64,000 bases of DNA from an uncultured Ruminococcus sp. (GCA_902794395.1 CADBHB010000001.1:27289-91288); one strand, 5' to 3'. Shown: positions 27,172-35,445, numbered from the stretch's first letter. The notes: generated by a model not told the origin, from the sequence alone. Program-made: numbers and translations.

Positions 27172-27627
27172 ATGAAAGCCATACTCCAGCGCGTTACCCG
27201 CGCGGAAGTCACCGTAGGCGGCGACTCCGTCGGTGCGATATATCAGGGCTTCCTGATCCTGCTCGGCGTAGCGCAGGGCGACGACCAAACCGAAGCGCGG
27301 GTGCTTGCCGATAAAATCGCGGGACTGCGCGTGTTTACCGACCCGAACGACAAAATGAACCTCTCGCTCGCCGACATCGGCGGCGCGGTGCTGGTCATTT
27401 CCAACTTCACCCTCTGTGCCGACTGCTCCCACGGCAGACGTCCCAGCTTCATCGGCGCGGCGCGTCCCGAGACCGCCGAGCCGCTCTACGAGTTTTTCTG
27501 TGAAAGGCTGCGGCAAAACGGCGTAAAAAAGGTGGAGCAGGGCATATTCGGCGCGGATATGCAGGTCAGTCTGGTGAACGACGGACCTGTCACAATAGAA
27601 ATCAACTCAAAGGATCTGAAAAGATGA
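27172..27627 (+). CDS. dtd: D-aminoacyl-tRNA deacylase
   Basis: Removes D-amino acids mischarged on tRNA. The 151 residues include the start MKAILQRVTRAEVTVGGD, the catalytic LVISNFTLCADCSHGRRPSF region (normally SQFTL; here SNFTL) and the C-terminal LVNDGPVTIEI, which matches the NXGPVT motif. A TACGGAGG ribosome-binding site precedes it. The next gene overlaps its stop by 4 bp. Confidence 0.95.
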   Translation: MKAILQRVTRAEVTVGGDSVGAIYQGFLILLGVAQGDDQTEARVLADKIAGLRVFTDPNDKMNLSLADIGGAVLVISNFTLCADCSHGRRPSFIGAARPETAEPLYEFFCERLRQNGVKKVEQGIFGADMQVSLVNDGPVTIEINSKDLKR

Positions 27628-28250
27628 TACAAGTTCAAATATACCCCGTAACCATGCTGCAAACCAACTGCTGCTATCTGCGGGACGAAAAAACCGGCAA
27701 AACCGCTGTTTCCGATCCGGGCGCACGCTCCAAGGCGCTTGAGGCGCAGATTGAAAGCGACGGCGGCAGGCTCGACTTCGTGCTGCTTACCCACGGTCAC
27801 TACGACCACATCTGCTACGCCGGGCAGCTAGCCGACAAATACGGCGCCAAAATCGTCACAGGCAGGCACAACGCGCCGTTTTTGCGCGACACCTACCTCA
27901 ACGGCACCCGCAACCACGGCATCATTTTCACGCCCTTTGAAGCCGACATCCTGCTTGAGGACGGCGAGACCTTCTTTCTGGGCGAAACCGAGATCACCTA
28001 CCTATACACCCCGGGCCACACCACGGGCTGCGGCGTCTTTATCTTTGATGATGTGATGCTCGCCGGCGATCTCATTTTCCGCGATTCCTACGGCAGGACC
28101 GACCTGCCCACCGGCAGCGACGAGCAGATGATCGACTCCATGCGCAGGATAAAGGCGCTCGAGGGCGACTACACTATTGTTCCGGGGCACGGACCTCTGA
28201 CGGAGCTATCCTACGAACGGCTGCACAATCCGCTGATGGGACGGCTGTAA
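27624..28250 (+). CDS. Metallo-beta-lactamase-fold hydrolase (glyoxalase II-like)
   Basis: A 208-residue dinuclear-metal hydrolase of the YqgX/glyoxalase II-like group. Metal ligands are visible in THGHYDH (residues about 55-61), TPGHTTG, LAGDLIF and PGHGP. The true substrate is not known for this group; thioester hydrolysis is usual. It is coupled to dtd by a 4-bp overlap and lies one base before hemZ. Confidence 0.9.
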   Translation: MIQVQIYPVTMLQTNCCYLRDEKTGKTAVSDPGARSKALEAQIESDGGRLDFVLLTHGHYDHICYAGQLADKYGAKIVTGRHNAPFLRDTYLNGTRNHGIIFTPFEADILLEDGETFFLGETEITYLYTPGHTTGCGVFIFDDVMLAGDLIFRDSYGRTDLPTGSDEQMIDSMRRIKALEGDYTIVPGHGPLTELSYERLHNPLMGRL

Positions 28251-28251
28251 T

Positions 28252-29715
28252 ATGGATCTTTACGTAAAAAACAACACCTTCTGGTTCGAATTGGAAAACC
28301 TCACCCGCGCCTTTTTCCCGAATGAGAAGATAACGGTGCACAGGGAGTTTTCCGAGATCATCGAACCGTTCATCTACACCGAGCTGGGCGAACTGGTCAC
28401 GGTCAGGGTCAAGATAGGCGATTTCTTCGAGGAGCAAACCGCCGAGCCGGCCGATGACAACGCCAAAAACGAGCTGATAACCGTGCGGCTCCTTTATCGC
28501 ATACTGGTGCGGCTGTGCGGCGTAGAGCTGCCGTGGGGCTTGCTGACGGGCGTGCGCCCGATAAAGCTGTTCCGCAGCATAAGCGAGAAAAGCGGCGGGG
28601 AAGAGGCGCGCCGACGCTTTCAAAACGATTACTTCGTAAGCGGCGAAAAAACCGAGCTCGCTGCACTCACCGAGAAAAACGAGCGCAAGATAATATCGCT
28701 ATCTTCGCCCGAATCTTTCAGCCTTTACGTCGGCGTCCCGTTTTGCCCCTCGCGGTGCAGCTACTGCTCCTTCGTAATGTCCTCAGTGGAGCGCGCCGAG
28801 AAGCTTATGGCGCCCTATGTGCGCCTGCTCTGCGAGGAGCTCAAGGTCACTGCGCAGATCGCCTCCGACCTCGGCCTGCGGCTCGAGAGCGTCTACTTCG
28901 GCGGCGGCACGCCCACCACCCTCTCAGCCGAGCAGCTCAACGAGGTGCTTGGCACGGTCAACCGCTGCTTTGATATGTCCTCCTGCCGCGAATTTACAGT
29001 TGAGGCAGGCAGACCCGACACCATTGATACCGAGCGCCTTTTTGCTTTAAAAGAAAATAGCGTTGACCGAATAAGCATCAATCCTCAGACCCTCAGCGAC
29101 TCCGTACTGCAAGCCATCGGCAGACGCCACACCGCGGGGCAGTTTCTCGACGCCTTCGCGCTGGCGCGGAAATGCGGCTTCGGCAACATCAACACCGACC
29201 TCATCGCGGGGCTGCCCACCGACACGCTGTCGGGCTTCAAAAACTCGCTTGATACCGTGCTGGAGCTGGGCGCGGAGTGCGTAACGGTGCACACCCTCTG
29301 CATGAAGCGCGCCGCAAGGCTCACCACCGAGGGCAAGTCCCTCAACAGGGAAGAGGCGCTTTTGACCCGCGAAATGCTCAACTACGCGCAGACCGTCCTA
29401 ACCGGACAGGGGTACATCCCTTACTACCTCTACCGCCAGACGCGGATGGTTGGCAATCTTGAAAACGTCGGCTGGTCAAAGCGCGGGTATGAAAGTCTGT
29501 ACAACGTCTTTGTTATGGACGAAACCCACACCATCCTTGGCTGCGGCTCGGGCGGGGTGACCAAGCTGAAAAATCAGGAAACGGGTTTTCTGAAACGGAT
29601 ATTCAATTTCAAATACCCGTATGAATATATAGACAGATTTGAAGAAATGCTCAAAAGAAAAGCAGAAATATACACGTTTTACGGCAGTAATACGGTTGAT
29701 TATTCGCATCAATAG
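28252..29715 (+). CDS. hemZ: Oxygen-independent coproporphyrinogen dehydrogenase-like radical SAM protein HemZ
   Basis: Radical SAM enzyme of the HemN/HemZ group, formally for anaerobic heme synthesis. In the 487-residue protein a variable N-terminal domain is followed by the [4Fe-4S] motif FCPSRCSYCSF (Cys at about 165, 169, 172). SVYFGGGTPTTLSAEQL, NTDLIAGLPTDT and a C-terminal GCGSGGVTKL region come after. No other heme genes are present in the window, so the physiological substrate is uncertain. A promoter for the next gene lies in its last codons. Confidence 0.9.
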   Translation: MDLYVKNNTFWFELENLTRAFFPNEKITVHREFSEIIEPFIYTELGELVTVRVKIGDFFEEQTAEPADDNAKNELITVRLLYRILVRLCGVELPWGLLTGVRPIKLFRSISEKSGGEEARRRFQNDYFVSGEKTELAALTEKNERKIISLSSPESFSLYVGVPFCPSRCSYCSFVMSSVERAEKLMAPYVRLLCEELKVTAQIASDLGLRLESVYFGGGTPTTLSAEQLNEVLGTVNRCFDMSSCREFTVEAGRPDTIDTERLFALKENSVDRISINPQTLSDSVLQAIGRRHTAGQFLDAFALARKCGFGNINTDLIAGLPTDTLSGFKNSLDTVLELGAECVTVHTLCMKRAARLTTEGKSLNREEALLTREMLNYAQTVLTGQGYIPYYLYRQTRMVGNLENVGWSKRGYESLYNVFVMDETHTILGCGSGGVTKLKNQETGFLKRIFNFKYPYEYIDRFEEMLKRKAEIYTFYGSNTVDYSHQ

Positions 29716-29724
29716 TGGTATAAT
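29696..29724 (+). promoter_or_regulatory. Sigma-A promoter with extended -10 for the zinc-ribbon gene
   Basis: TTGATT (29696-29701), 17-bp spacer, TATAAT (29719-29724), preceded by TGG, which forms an extended -10. It overlaps the last codons of hemZ and lies 58 bp upstream of the next start. Confidence 0.85.
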
Positions 29725-29781
29725 ACTACATGACACAATATAACCAAGGGCATGATATGCCGGCAAGGAAAGGTGATAACA

Positions 29782-30360
29782 ATGAAAAACTTTGACACAA
29801 TCATCGGCGACGTAAAAGTGAACGCAAAGGCGGCAGCCTCTGCTGTTTCTCAGCAGGCGGCAAAGATCTATGACGCATCCAAGCACAGGATCTCCGCCGA
29901 GACCATCAAGCGTTCCATCGGCAAAAAGCTCATCGAGCTGGGCAAGCTGACCTACAAGGCTACCACCCAGGACGAGGATCTTGCCGAGGAGATCGCGAAG
30001 GTAGTTGAGGAGATCACCGAACTCAAGCAGAACCTCGCTATCGTCAACGCGCACATCGCCTCCATCAAGAACCAGAAGATCTGTCCCGAGTGCGAAACAA
30101 AGGTAAGCAAGGAGAGCAAGTTCTGCAACATCTGCGGCTACAAGTTCGAGGACGAGGTCGCAGAGCCTGCCGAGGAAGCTGAAACAGCGGCGGAAGAAGC
30201 GGCAGAGGAGACCTTGGAAGAGGTCAAGGAGGACGTAGCCGAGGCAAAGGCTGAGGCTGACGATATCGTTATCGCCGCCAATGACGCGGTCGAGGAGATC
30301 GCAGAGGACGCCGAGGCTTCCGTAGCCGACGCCGACGCTGCCGGGGACGCGGCAGAATAA
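29782..30360 (+). CDS. Zinc-ribbon protein with acidic C-terminal tail
   Basis: I do not recognise a characterised function. The 192-residue protein begins with a helical, lysine- and alanine-rich region (1-95), including a likely short coiled coil (EEIAKVVEEITELKQNLAIV). A treble-clef zinc ribbon follows with two CPEC/CNIC-type knuckles (about residues 97-117). It ends in a 70-residue tail almost entirely of Glu, Ala, Asp and Val. I choose ATG 29782 after AAAGGTG; the frame is open ten codons further up. It has its own promoter and is probably monocistronic. Similar short zinc-ribbon proteins are common in clostridia. Confidence 0.8.
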   Translation: MKNFDTIIGDVKVNAKAAASAVSQQAAKIYDASKHRISAETIKRSIGKKLIELGKLTYKATTQDEDLAEEIAKVVEEITELKQNLAIVNAHIASIKNQKICPECETKVSKESKFCNICGYKFEDEVAEPAEEAETAAEEAAEETLEEVKEDVAEAKAEADDIVIAANDAVEEIAEDAEASVADADAAGDAAE

Positions 30361-30383
30361 GCGCAAAACAAAGCATTTTTTCC

Positions 30384-30412
30384 GTAGGGGCGGCAGTTTT
30401 TGACGCCCCTAC
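30384..30412. repeat. Perfect 9-bp inverted repeat after the zinc-ribbon gene
   Basis: GTAGGGGCG (30384-30392) and its exact complement (30404-30412) enclose an 11-nt loop. There is no good T tract, so it may be a small dispersed palindrome or mRNA-end hairpin rather than a true terminator. Confidence 0.6.
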
Positions 30413-30446
30413 AGGTTTGTCATAACTACAATACAGGTGATTGAAT

Positions 30447-32261
30447 TTGATAAAAAAATACAACGCAATCAAAAACTTCGACCAGGACGTATCCACCTCC
30501 TTTGTCAAAGGCGCCGCTATACTCACCATCAGTATGGTGATCGTCAAGGTGTTCGGTTTGTTCAATAAGATCGTCCTCACCGCCATCTTCACCGAGTGCG
30601 GTGTCGACGGCGACATGGCGTCCTTCGGCATGGGTCTGTACGCCAACGCCTACGAGCTTTTTGTCGTTATTTTCACCGTCGCTACGGGCGGACTGCCCAT
30701 AGCCATATCGCGTCTGGTGGCGGAAAACATGACCCAAAAGCGCTACAAGGACGTGCGGATGATACACAGGATCTCCGTGCCCTTCTTTACGATAATGGGT
30801 CTGGTGTGTTTTCTTATCATCGTCGGAGCCAGCGTGCCGTACACGCGCTATGTTATCAATTCCCCCTACGCGGTCTACGGTATGCTCTGTTTGGCGCCCA
30901 CGGTGTTTTTCGGCTGCCTTGCCTCAGCCTACCGCGGCTACTACGAGGGACAGCGGAACATGTTCCCTACGGCGGTGTCGGAGATCATCGAGGCGGTAGT
31001 CAAGCTCGTGGTCGGCTCCGTGCTGGCTTACGGCATCCTTATCTGGGGCTTGAAATCGGAAGCCGCCACCCACACCTTCCTATGGTTTGACTTTACCAAC
31101 GCGCCCCGAGGCGAAGCCCACCGCACCATTTTGGCGCTGTCGGTTTCGGGCGCTATCATAGGCATCTCGCTGAGCAGTATGCTCTCGTGGCTCTACTACT
31201 TCCTGAAATTCAGGCTCCAGGGCGACGGCATCCCCAAGGAGTACTACGAAAACTCCATCGACGCCCGCGAAAAACGCGAGACCTTTATGACCATCATCAA
31301 GACCGCGCTGCCCATCGCCGGCGGAGCGCTGGTAATGAGCCTCGGCTCATGGATAGACTCTATCATCATCCAAAACGTGCTTGTGAACCTCGCGCACGAC
31401 CACGGTCCCGAGCTGGAGCATCAGTATCACCGCTTCTACTCGCCCGACACCTTCAGAGGCAAGGACATCACCATACACACAAATCTCTGGGGCTGTTACG
31501 CAAACGCCCTTACATTGATGCAGCTTGTCACCGCGGTAACGCAGGTGTTCGGTTCTTCGGCTATGCCTAACGTGACCAGCGCGTGGACAAAGGGCAATAA
31601 GCAGGAGCTGCGCCAGTCTGTCAACACCGTGCTGAAGCTCACAATGATGTTCACCCTGCCAATGTCCTTCGGACTCATCGTGCTGGCGCATCCCATCATG
31701 GGCTTGGTGTTCGGCAGAAGCCCCGCCATAGTCGAGATCGGCGGCAACATCCTCTCGGTAATGGGCATCACCACTATCTTCACCGCGATAATCACGCCTA
31801 TCTGCTCCATGATAAACGGTATAGGCAAGGTCAAGATACCCATGATACTCTACACCATCTGCATGCTCGTCAAGATCGGCACCTCATGGATATTCGTCAG
31901 CATCCCCGCCATCAACGTGCAGGGCGCCACAGCCGGTTCGCTGGTCTCCTACGCGCTTATCTGCGTTATCGGAATGTTCCTGCTAATAAAGTACAGCGGC
32001 GTGGTTCCGGACTTCTTCTCCACCACCATCAAGCCCCTTGTAGGCGCGGTTTGCAGCTCCGCGGCGGCGTACTTCGTCAACCGCATGCTGGCGCCTTCAA
32101 TGAACATGCGCCTGTCCGCAATAGTCTCCATCCTTGTTGCGGTGGTAGTTTATGTAGCAGTTTTACTAATAATTCGCACCTTTAGTGCAGAAGAAATCAA
32201 ATTTCTTCCAAAAGGCGAAAAAATCGCAAAAACACTTGAAAAATTGCATCTTATTGGGTAA
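30447..32261 (+). CDS. SpoVB/YabM-family polysaccharide flippase
   Basis: MOP-superfamily lipid-linked oligosaccharide flippase of the SpoVB/MurJ-like group. The protein has 604 residues and about 14 membrane segments. It includes FVKGAAILTISMVIVKVFGLFNKI, which is the N-terminal signature, and APTVFFGCLASAYRGYYEGQRNMFPTAVSEI, also typical. It heads the mazG-hup-rqcP-yabP-yabQ-divIC-yabR block, which matches Bacillus yabM upstream of yabN. I prefer the TTG at 30447, seven bases after AGGTG, to the one at 30441. A role in spore cortex or cell-wall precursor export is inferred from family and position. Confidence 0.88.
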   Translation: MIKKYNAIKNFDQDVSTSFVKGAAILTISMVIVKVFGLFNKIVLTAIFTECGVDGDMASFGMGLYANAYELFVVIFTVATGGLPIAISRLVAENMTQKRYKDVRMIHRISVPFFTIMGLVCFLIIVGASVPYTRYVINSPYAVYGMLCLAPTVFFGCLASAYRGYYEGQRNMFPTAVSEIIEAVVKLVVGSVLAYGILIWGLKSEAATHTFLWFDFTNAPRGEAHRTILALSVSGAIIGISLSSMLSWLYYFLKFRLQGDGIPKEYYENSIDAREKRETFMTIIKTALPIAGGALVMSLGSWIDSIIIQNVLVNLAHDHGPELEHQYHRFYSPDTFRGKDITIHTNLWGCYANALTLMQLVTAVTQVFGSSAMPNVTSAWTKGNKQELRQSVNTVLKLTMMFTLPMSFGLIVLAHPIMGLVFGRSPAIVEIGGNILSVMGITTIFTAIITPICSMINGIGKVKIPMILYTICMLVKIGTSWIFVSIPAINVQGATAGSLVSYALICVIGMFLLIKYSGVVPDFFSTTIKPLVGAVCSSAAAYFVNRMLAPSMNMRLSAIVSILVAVVVYVAVLLIIRTFSAEEIKFLPKGEKIAKTLEKLHLIG

Positions 32262-32264
32262 AAT
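32236..32264 (+). promoter_or_regulatory. Sigma-A promoter for mazG
   Basis: TTGAAA (32236-32241), a 17-bp spacer and TAAAAT (32259-32264), overlapping the end of the flippase gene and 58 bp before mazG. Confidence 0.7.
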
Positions 32265-32321
32265 AGAGTACTGTAGGCTACGCAAAAAACACATCAGTCC
32301 GATGATAAGCAGGGGATGAAA

Positions 32322-33125
32322 ATGGATTTTCAAGAGAAGCAAAACTACGATTTTAACGATTTGGTTGAAATAGTAAGGATCCTTCGAGCCCCGGGCGGTT
32401 GTCCGTGGGACATGGCGCAGACGCATAAGTCCATCCGCTCCAATTTTATCGAGGAAACCTATGAGGCAATCGAGGCGATCGACAACAACGACAAGGCTCT
32501 GCTCCGCGAAGAGCTGGGCGACGTGCTGCTGCAGGTAGCGCTCCACGCTGAAATGGAGCGCGAGGAAGGCACCTTCGATATGAATGATATCGTCAGTGAC
32601 CTCTGCAAAAAGCTTATCGTTCGCCACCCGCACGTGTTCGGCGACAAAAGCGCCGACAGCGAGCAGCAGGCGCTGCAAAACTGGGACGCGGTAAAAATGC
32701 AGACCAAGCAGCAAAAAAGCCAGACCGAGGCTATGAAAAGCGTGTCGCGCGCGCTGCCCTCGCTGATGCGCAGCGAAAAGATACAGCGCAAATCGGCAAA
32801 GGTCGGCTTTGACTGGGACACAGTAGACGGTGCGCTCGATAAGCTCTACGAGGAGTACAACGAGCTAAGGGTAGCCATCGGTCACGGCAGCGTAGAAAAC
32901 CAAAGCGAGGAGCTGGGCGACCTGCTTTTCTCCGCGGTAAATGTTTCGCGCTTCCTCGGTATCGACAGCGAAAAGGCGCTTTATGACGCCTGCGACAAGT
33001 ACATCAAACGTTTTTCAATGGTCGAGCAGCTCGCCGAAGAGCGCGGCATCGACATGAAAACAGCCGAGTTATCACAGCTTGATTCCCTTTGGGAGGAAGT
33101 TAAGATAAAACAAAAGGAAAAGTAA
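32322..33125 (+). CDS. mazG: Nucleoside triphosphate pyrophosphohydrolase MazG
   Basis: Hydrolyses NTPs to NMP and PPi and helps clear aberrant nucleotides. The 267-residue protein has two tandem MazG domains. The first is LRAPGGCPWDMAQTHKSIRSNFIEETYEAIEAID (in pieces), then EELGDVLLQV. The second holds KVGFDWDTVDGALDKLYEEYNEL, then EELGDLLFSAVNVSRFLGID. Each keeps the ExxE and ExxD metal ligands. I use the ATG at 32322, six bases after AGGGG, rather than 32316. In Bacillus the orthologue YabN carries an N-terminal methylase domain; it is missing here. Confidence 0.93.
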   Translation: MDFQEKQNYDFNDLVEIVRILRAPGGCPWDMAQTHKSIRSNFIEETYEAIEAIDNNDKALLREELGDVLLQVALHAEMEREEGTFDMNDIVSDLCKKLIVRHPHVFGDKSADSEQQALQNWDAVKMQTKQQKSQTEAMKSVSRALPSLMRSEKIQRKSAKVGFDWDTVDGALDKLYEEYNELRVAIGHGSVENQSEELGDLLFSAVNVSRFLGIDSEKALYDACDKYIKRFSMVEQLAEERGIDMKTAELSQLDSLWEEVKIKQKEK

Positions 33126-33141
33126 TGGAGGTTATTCTAAA

Positions 33142-33417
33142 ATGAAAAAGACAGATTTGATCGATGTTATTAAGGAAAAAAGCGGTCTTTCCAAGAAGGA
33201 CGCTGAAAAGGCTCTCAACGCCGCTCTCGAAGCTATCGTTGAGGGAGTCGCTGCAGGCGAAAAGATCCAGCTCACCGGCTTCGGTACCTTTGAGCAGCGC
33301 CAGAGAAACGCCAGAACCGGCGTAGATCCCAGAACCGGCAATTCCATCGAGATCCCCGCTTCCAAGGTCCCCGCTTTCAAGGCAGGCAAGGCGTTCAAGG
33401 ATATCGTAAATCAGTAA
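33142..33417 (+). CDS. hup: HU-family DNA-binding protein
   Basis: Histone-like nucleoid protein. The 91 residues match the family, with KTDLIDVIKEKSGLSKKDAEKALNA at the N-terminus, and FGTFEQRQRNARTGVDPRTG, the DNA-binding arm, at about 46-65. A TGGAGG ribosome-binding site precedes the start. It is placed between mazG and rqcP, as in several clostridia, and is followed by a hairpin terminator. Confidence 0.97.
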   Translation: MKKTDLIDVIKEKSGLSKKDAEKALNAALEAIVEGVAAGEKIQLTGFGTFEQRQRNARTGVDPRTGNSIEIPASKVPAFKAGKAFKDIVNQ

Positions 33418-33428
33418 TAAGCGTTTTG

Positions 33429-33457
33429 GAAAAGAGCCGCGTAAGGCTCTTTTCTTT
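33429..33457 (+). terminator. Intrinsic terminator after hup
   Basis: A perfect 10-bp stem (33429-33438 with 33445-33454) with a 6-nt loop. T-rich bases are in and after the 3' arm. It would let hup be transcribed at high level without equal transcription of rqcP and the sporulation genes. Confidence 0.75.
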
Positions 33458-33490
33458 CGCTCTCAGCGTTTTTGCTGGAAAGGACAAACA

Positions 33491-33733
33491 ATGCGACTTG
33501 ATAAATATCTAAAGGTGTCACGTCTTATCAAGCGCCGCACCGTCGCAAACGAAGCCTGCGACGCGGGCAAGGTGCTGGTAAACGACAAGGTTGCCCGCGC
33601 TTCCTACGACGTCAAGGAAGGCGACGTCATCCAAATCACCCTCGGCGCCCGTACGGTCAAGGTGAGGGTCACCGCCGTCAGGGAGGTCGTCCGCAAGGAA
33701 GAGGCGGCGACGATGTACGAGGCTGTGCTGTAA
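33491..33733 (+). CDS. rqcP: S4-domain RNA-binding protein RqcP (YabO)
   Basis: 80-residue S4 protein that, in Bacillus, works with RqcH in ribosome-associated quality control, adding alanine tails to stalled chains. It begins MRLDKYLKVSRLIKRRTVANEA and continues GKVLVNDKVARASYDVKEGD, as in the family. It lies between hup and yabP, the position expected from the Bacillus yabN-yabO-yabP order. Confidence 0.93.
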   Translation: MRLDKYLKVSRLIKRRTVANEACDAGKVLVNDKVARASYDVKEGDVIQITLGARTVKVRVTAVREVVRKEEAATMYEAVL

Positions 33734-33748
33734 TATTTTCGGTTTTTT

Positions 33749-33781
33749 CTCCGTATATTGAAATGATATCAATTTACGGAG
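33749..33781 (+). promoter_or_regulatory. Hairpin sequestering the yabP ribosome-binding site
   Basis: Two 13-nt arms (33749-33761 and 33769-33781) pair with a single mismatch around a 7-nt loop. The 3' arm contains four of the five bases of the GGAGG (33778-33782) that serves yabP nine bases downstream. As RNA it would mask the ribosome-binding site; as DNA it is a near-palindrome that could be an operator. Confidence 0.6.
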
Positions 33782-33790
33782 GCATTTTTT

Positions 33791-34063
33791 ATGAGTGAAA
33801 CACCATCGGGCAAAAAACATTCGCTTATACTTGACAACCGCCGCAAGCTTTCCATAACGGGCGCCGAGGATGTGAACGGCTTCAACGAAGAAACCGTGTC
33901 GGTCAAAACCACGGCGGGCGCGCTGATAATAAAGGGCAGCGGGCTGCACATAGGCAAGCTAAACCTCGAAACAGGCGACGTCGCGGTAGAGGGCGTTATT
34001 AACTCCCTGCAATACCTCGGCGGCGGCGAATCGCGCTCGCGCCTGTCAAAGCTCTTCCGCTAG
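33791..34063 (+). CDS. yabP: Sporulation protein YabP
   Basis: 90-residue member of the YabP/YqfC family, needed for normal sporulation in Bacillus; it acts in the mother cell and is thought to associate with the membrane protein YabQ. Family features are HSLILDNRRKLSITGAEDVNGFNEETVSVKT at the start (in pieces), and LIIKGSGLHIGKLNLETGDVAVEGVI in the middle. A GGAGG precedes the start within a hairpin. yabQ follows by 7 bp. Confidence 0.95.
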   Translation: MSETPSGKKHSLILDNRRKLSITGAEDVNGFNEETVSVKTTAGALIIKGSGLHIGKLNLETGDVAVEGVINSLQYLGGGESRSRLSKLFR

Positions 34064-34070
34064 GTGGCGC

Positions 34071-34640
34071 ATGGAGCTTAGCTTTGCCCAGCAGTCCTCG
34101 GCGTTTGGCTGGTCGCTCCTTTTGGGCGCCATGCTGTCGGTGCTGTACGGACTGATGAAATTTTGCCGCTTCACCTTCTCGCTCGGCAGAGCCGCGACAG
34201 TTGCGCTCGACATCGGCTTCATGCTTATCTGGGCGCTGTCGCTGTTTTATTTCTGCCTGGGCTTTCTGTGGGGCTGCGTCCGCGTCCATGTCGTTTTCGG
34301 CAGCCTGCTCGGTTTTTTGCTCTGCCGCCTCACCGTTGGGCGTATCAGCTTCCTGCTTTACCGTCCGGTGGTCGGTTTTTTTAAGGCTGTGCTGCAAAAA
34401 ATTCGCGGAAAACTTAAAATATTTGCGAAATACCTATTGAAAATTGCCTATAAGTTATTGTATAATATAAGAAGTAAAATAGAATCTTTTAAAAAGAACC
34501 ACGCAGAATCCAAAAAAAGGAAGGCAAACAGAATTGAAACTGCCAAGAAAAAAGCGGGCGGCAGTCGAGCCCGTGATTCCGGAGCGCGACGGGCCGAGAG
34601 AGCTGAAAAAGACCTCAAAGAAGCCCGCGAAAAAGCATAA
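34071..34640 (+). CDS. yabQ: Sporulation membrane protein YabQ
   Basis: Spore-cortex-associated membrane protein. The 189 residues have three or four hydrophobic segments within residues 10-110 (QQSSAFGWSLLLGAMLSVLYGL and ALDIGFMLIWALSLFYF). A basic cytoplasmic tail rich in Lys, Arg and Ala follows. Its 3' end overlaps the divIC reading frame by 107 bp, an unusual amount; a sigma-A promoter for divIC lies within it. The extended basic tail may exist only because the DNA also encodes the divIC start. Confidence 0.85.
   Translation: MELSFAQQSSAFGWSLLLGAMLSVLYGLMKFCRFTFSLGRAATVALDIGFMLIWALSLFYFCLGFLWGCVRVHVVFGSLLGFLLCRLTVGRISFLLYRPVVGFFKAVLQKIRGKLKIFAKYLLKIAYKLLYNIRSKIESFKKNHAESKKRKANRIETAKKKAGGSRARDSGARRAERAEKDLKEAREKA
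34437..34466 (+). promoter_or_regulatory. Sigma-A promoter inside yabQ for divIC
   Basis: TTGAAA (34437-34442), 18-bp spacer, TATAAT (34461-34466), in the only AT-rich stretch of yabQ. The start point would be near 34473, about 60 bases before the divIC TTG and just ahead of its AAGGAAGG ribosome-binding site. Confidence 0.8.
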
Positions 34641-34917
34641 GCTTCGCTATGTGCTTCTCACTTTGGCGGTGATAGGCTTTGTGTTCTACGCTGTTATCAC
34701 CATCATCAACCAGAGTGTAAAAATAGCCGAAAAGCGCGCGGAGCTAAGCGAATTGCAGCAGCATATCAATGTTGTTGAAATTGAGTCAGGATATCTCGAA
34801 AAGGTCCGCAACTACAAGGGCGCGGAGCTTGCCGAGTATATGGAAAGAATCGCCAAGGAGGACCTTGGCTATGTCGGCGAGGGCGAGCGCATCTTCATCA
34901 ACGTCGCCGGCGACTAA
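34534..34917 (+). CDS. divIC: Septum formation initiator DivIC/FtsB-like
   Basis: Single-pass division protein of the FtsB/DivIC family that joins FtsL and DivIB at the septum. The 127 residues have a basic cytoplasmic head (1-45), one transmembrane segment (about 48-66) and an extracytoplasmic coiled coil (VKIAEKRAELSELQQHINVVE). The C-terminal domain has MERIAKEDLGYVGEGERIFIN, which is characteristic. The start is a TTG, nine bases after AAGGAAGG. It overlaps yabQ by 107 bp but has its own internal promoter. Confidence 0.9.
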   Translation: MKLPRKKRAAVEPVIPERDGPRELKKTSKKPAKKHKLRYVLLTLAVIGFVFYAVITIINQSVKIAEKRAELSELQQHINVVEIESGYLEKVRNYKGAELAEYMERIAKEDLGYVGEGERIFINVAGD

Positions 34918-34964
34918 AAGGCGAAAGGAACGGCCCGAGAGGGTACAAGGGGTAAGTATTTTTT

Positions 34965-35441
34965 ATGGCAATTGAGGTCGGAACAGTTTTAGAGGGCAAG
35001 GTGTCGGGCATCACCAAATTCGGCGCATTCATCGACCTTCCCGAAAACAAAACAGGTATGGTGCACATTTCAGAGGTTGCGTCTACCTTCATCTCGGAAA
35101 TCAGCGATTATGTAAAGGTCGGTCAGACCGTCAAAGTCAAGGTGCTCGCTGTCAACGACGGCAAGATTAGTCTGTCTATGAAGCAGGCTGCGCCCAAGGA
35201 GCAGCAGAAAAAGCCGCAGCGCCAGCAGCGTGTCAGCACGCCCAGGCAGCCCTACAAGCCGGCGCCGCCGGTCACCTCGCCCGGTGACTATGAGTGGCAA
35301 AGCTCGCGCAAGGCGTCGCCCGTGACCTTTGAGGACATGATGTCACGCTTCAAGCAGACCAGCGAGGATAAAATATCCGATCTCAAGCGCGGCGAAAGCA
35401 GAGGCTACAGCCGCCGCGGCAACGGCAACGGACGCAGATGA
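34965..35441 (+). CDS. yabR: S1-domain RNA-binding protein YabR
   Basis: 158-residue protein with an N-terminal S1 domain (residues 2-70: VGTVLEGKVSGITKFGAFIDL, GMVHISEVA, VKVKVLAVNDGKISLSMK). A basic, Gln/Pro-rich disordered tail of about 85 residues follows. Bacillus yabR also follows divIC. Function is not established; general RNA or ribosome binding is expected. A weak hairpin follows the gene. Confidence 0.92.
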   Translation: MAIEVGTVLEGKVSGITKFGAFIDLPENKTGMVHISEVASTFISEISDYVKVGQTVKVKVLAVNDGKISLSMKQAAPKEQQKKPQRQQRVSTPRQPYKPAPPVTSPGDYEWQSSRKASPVTFEDMMSRFKQTSEDKISDLKRGESRGYSRRGNGNGRR

Positions 35442-35445
35442 TATA

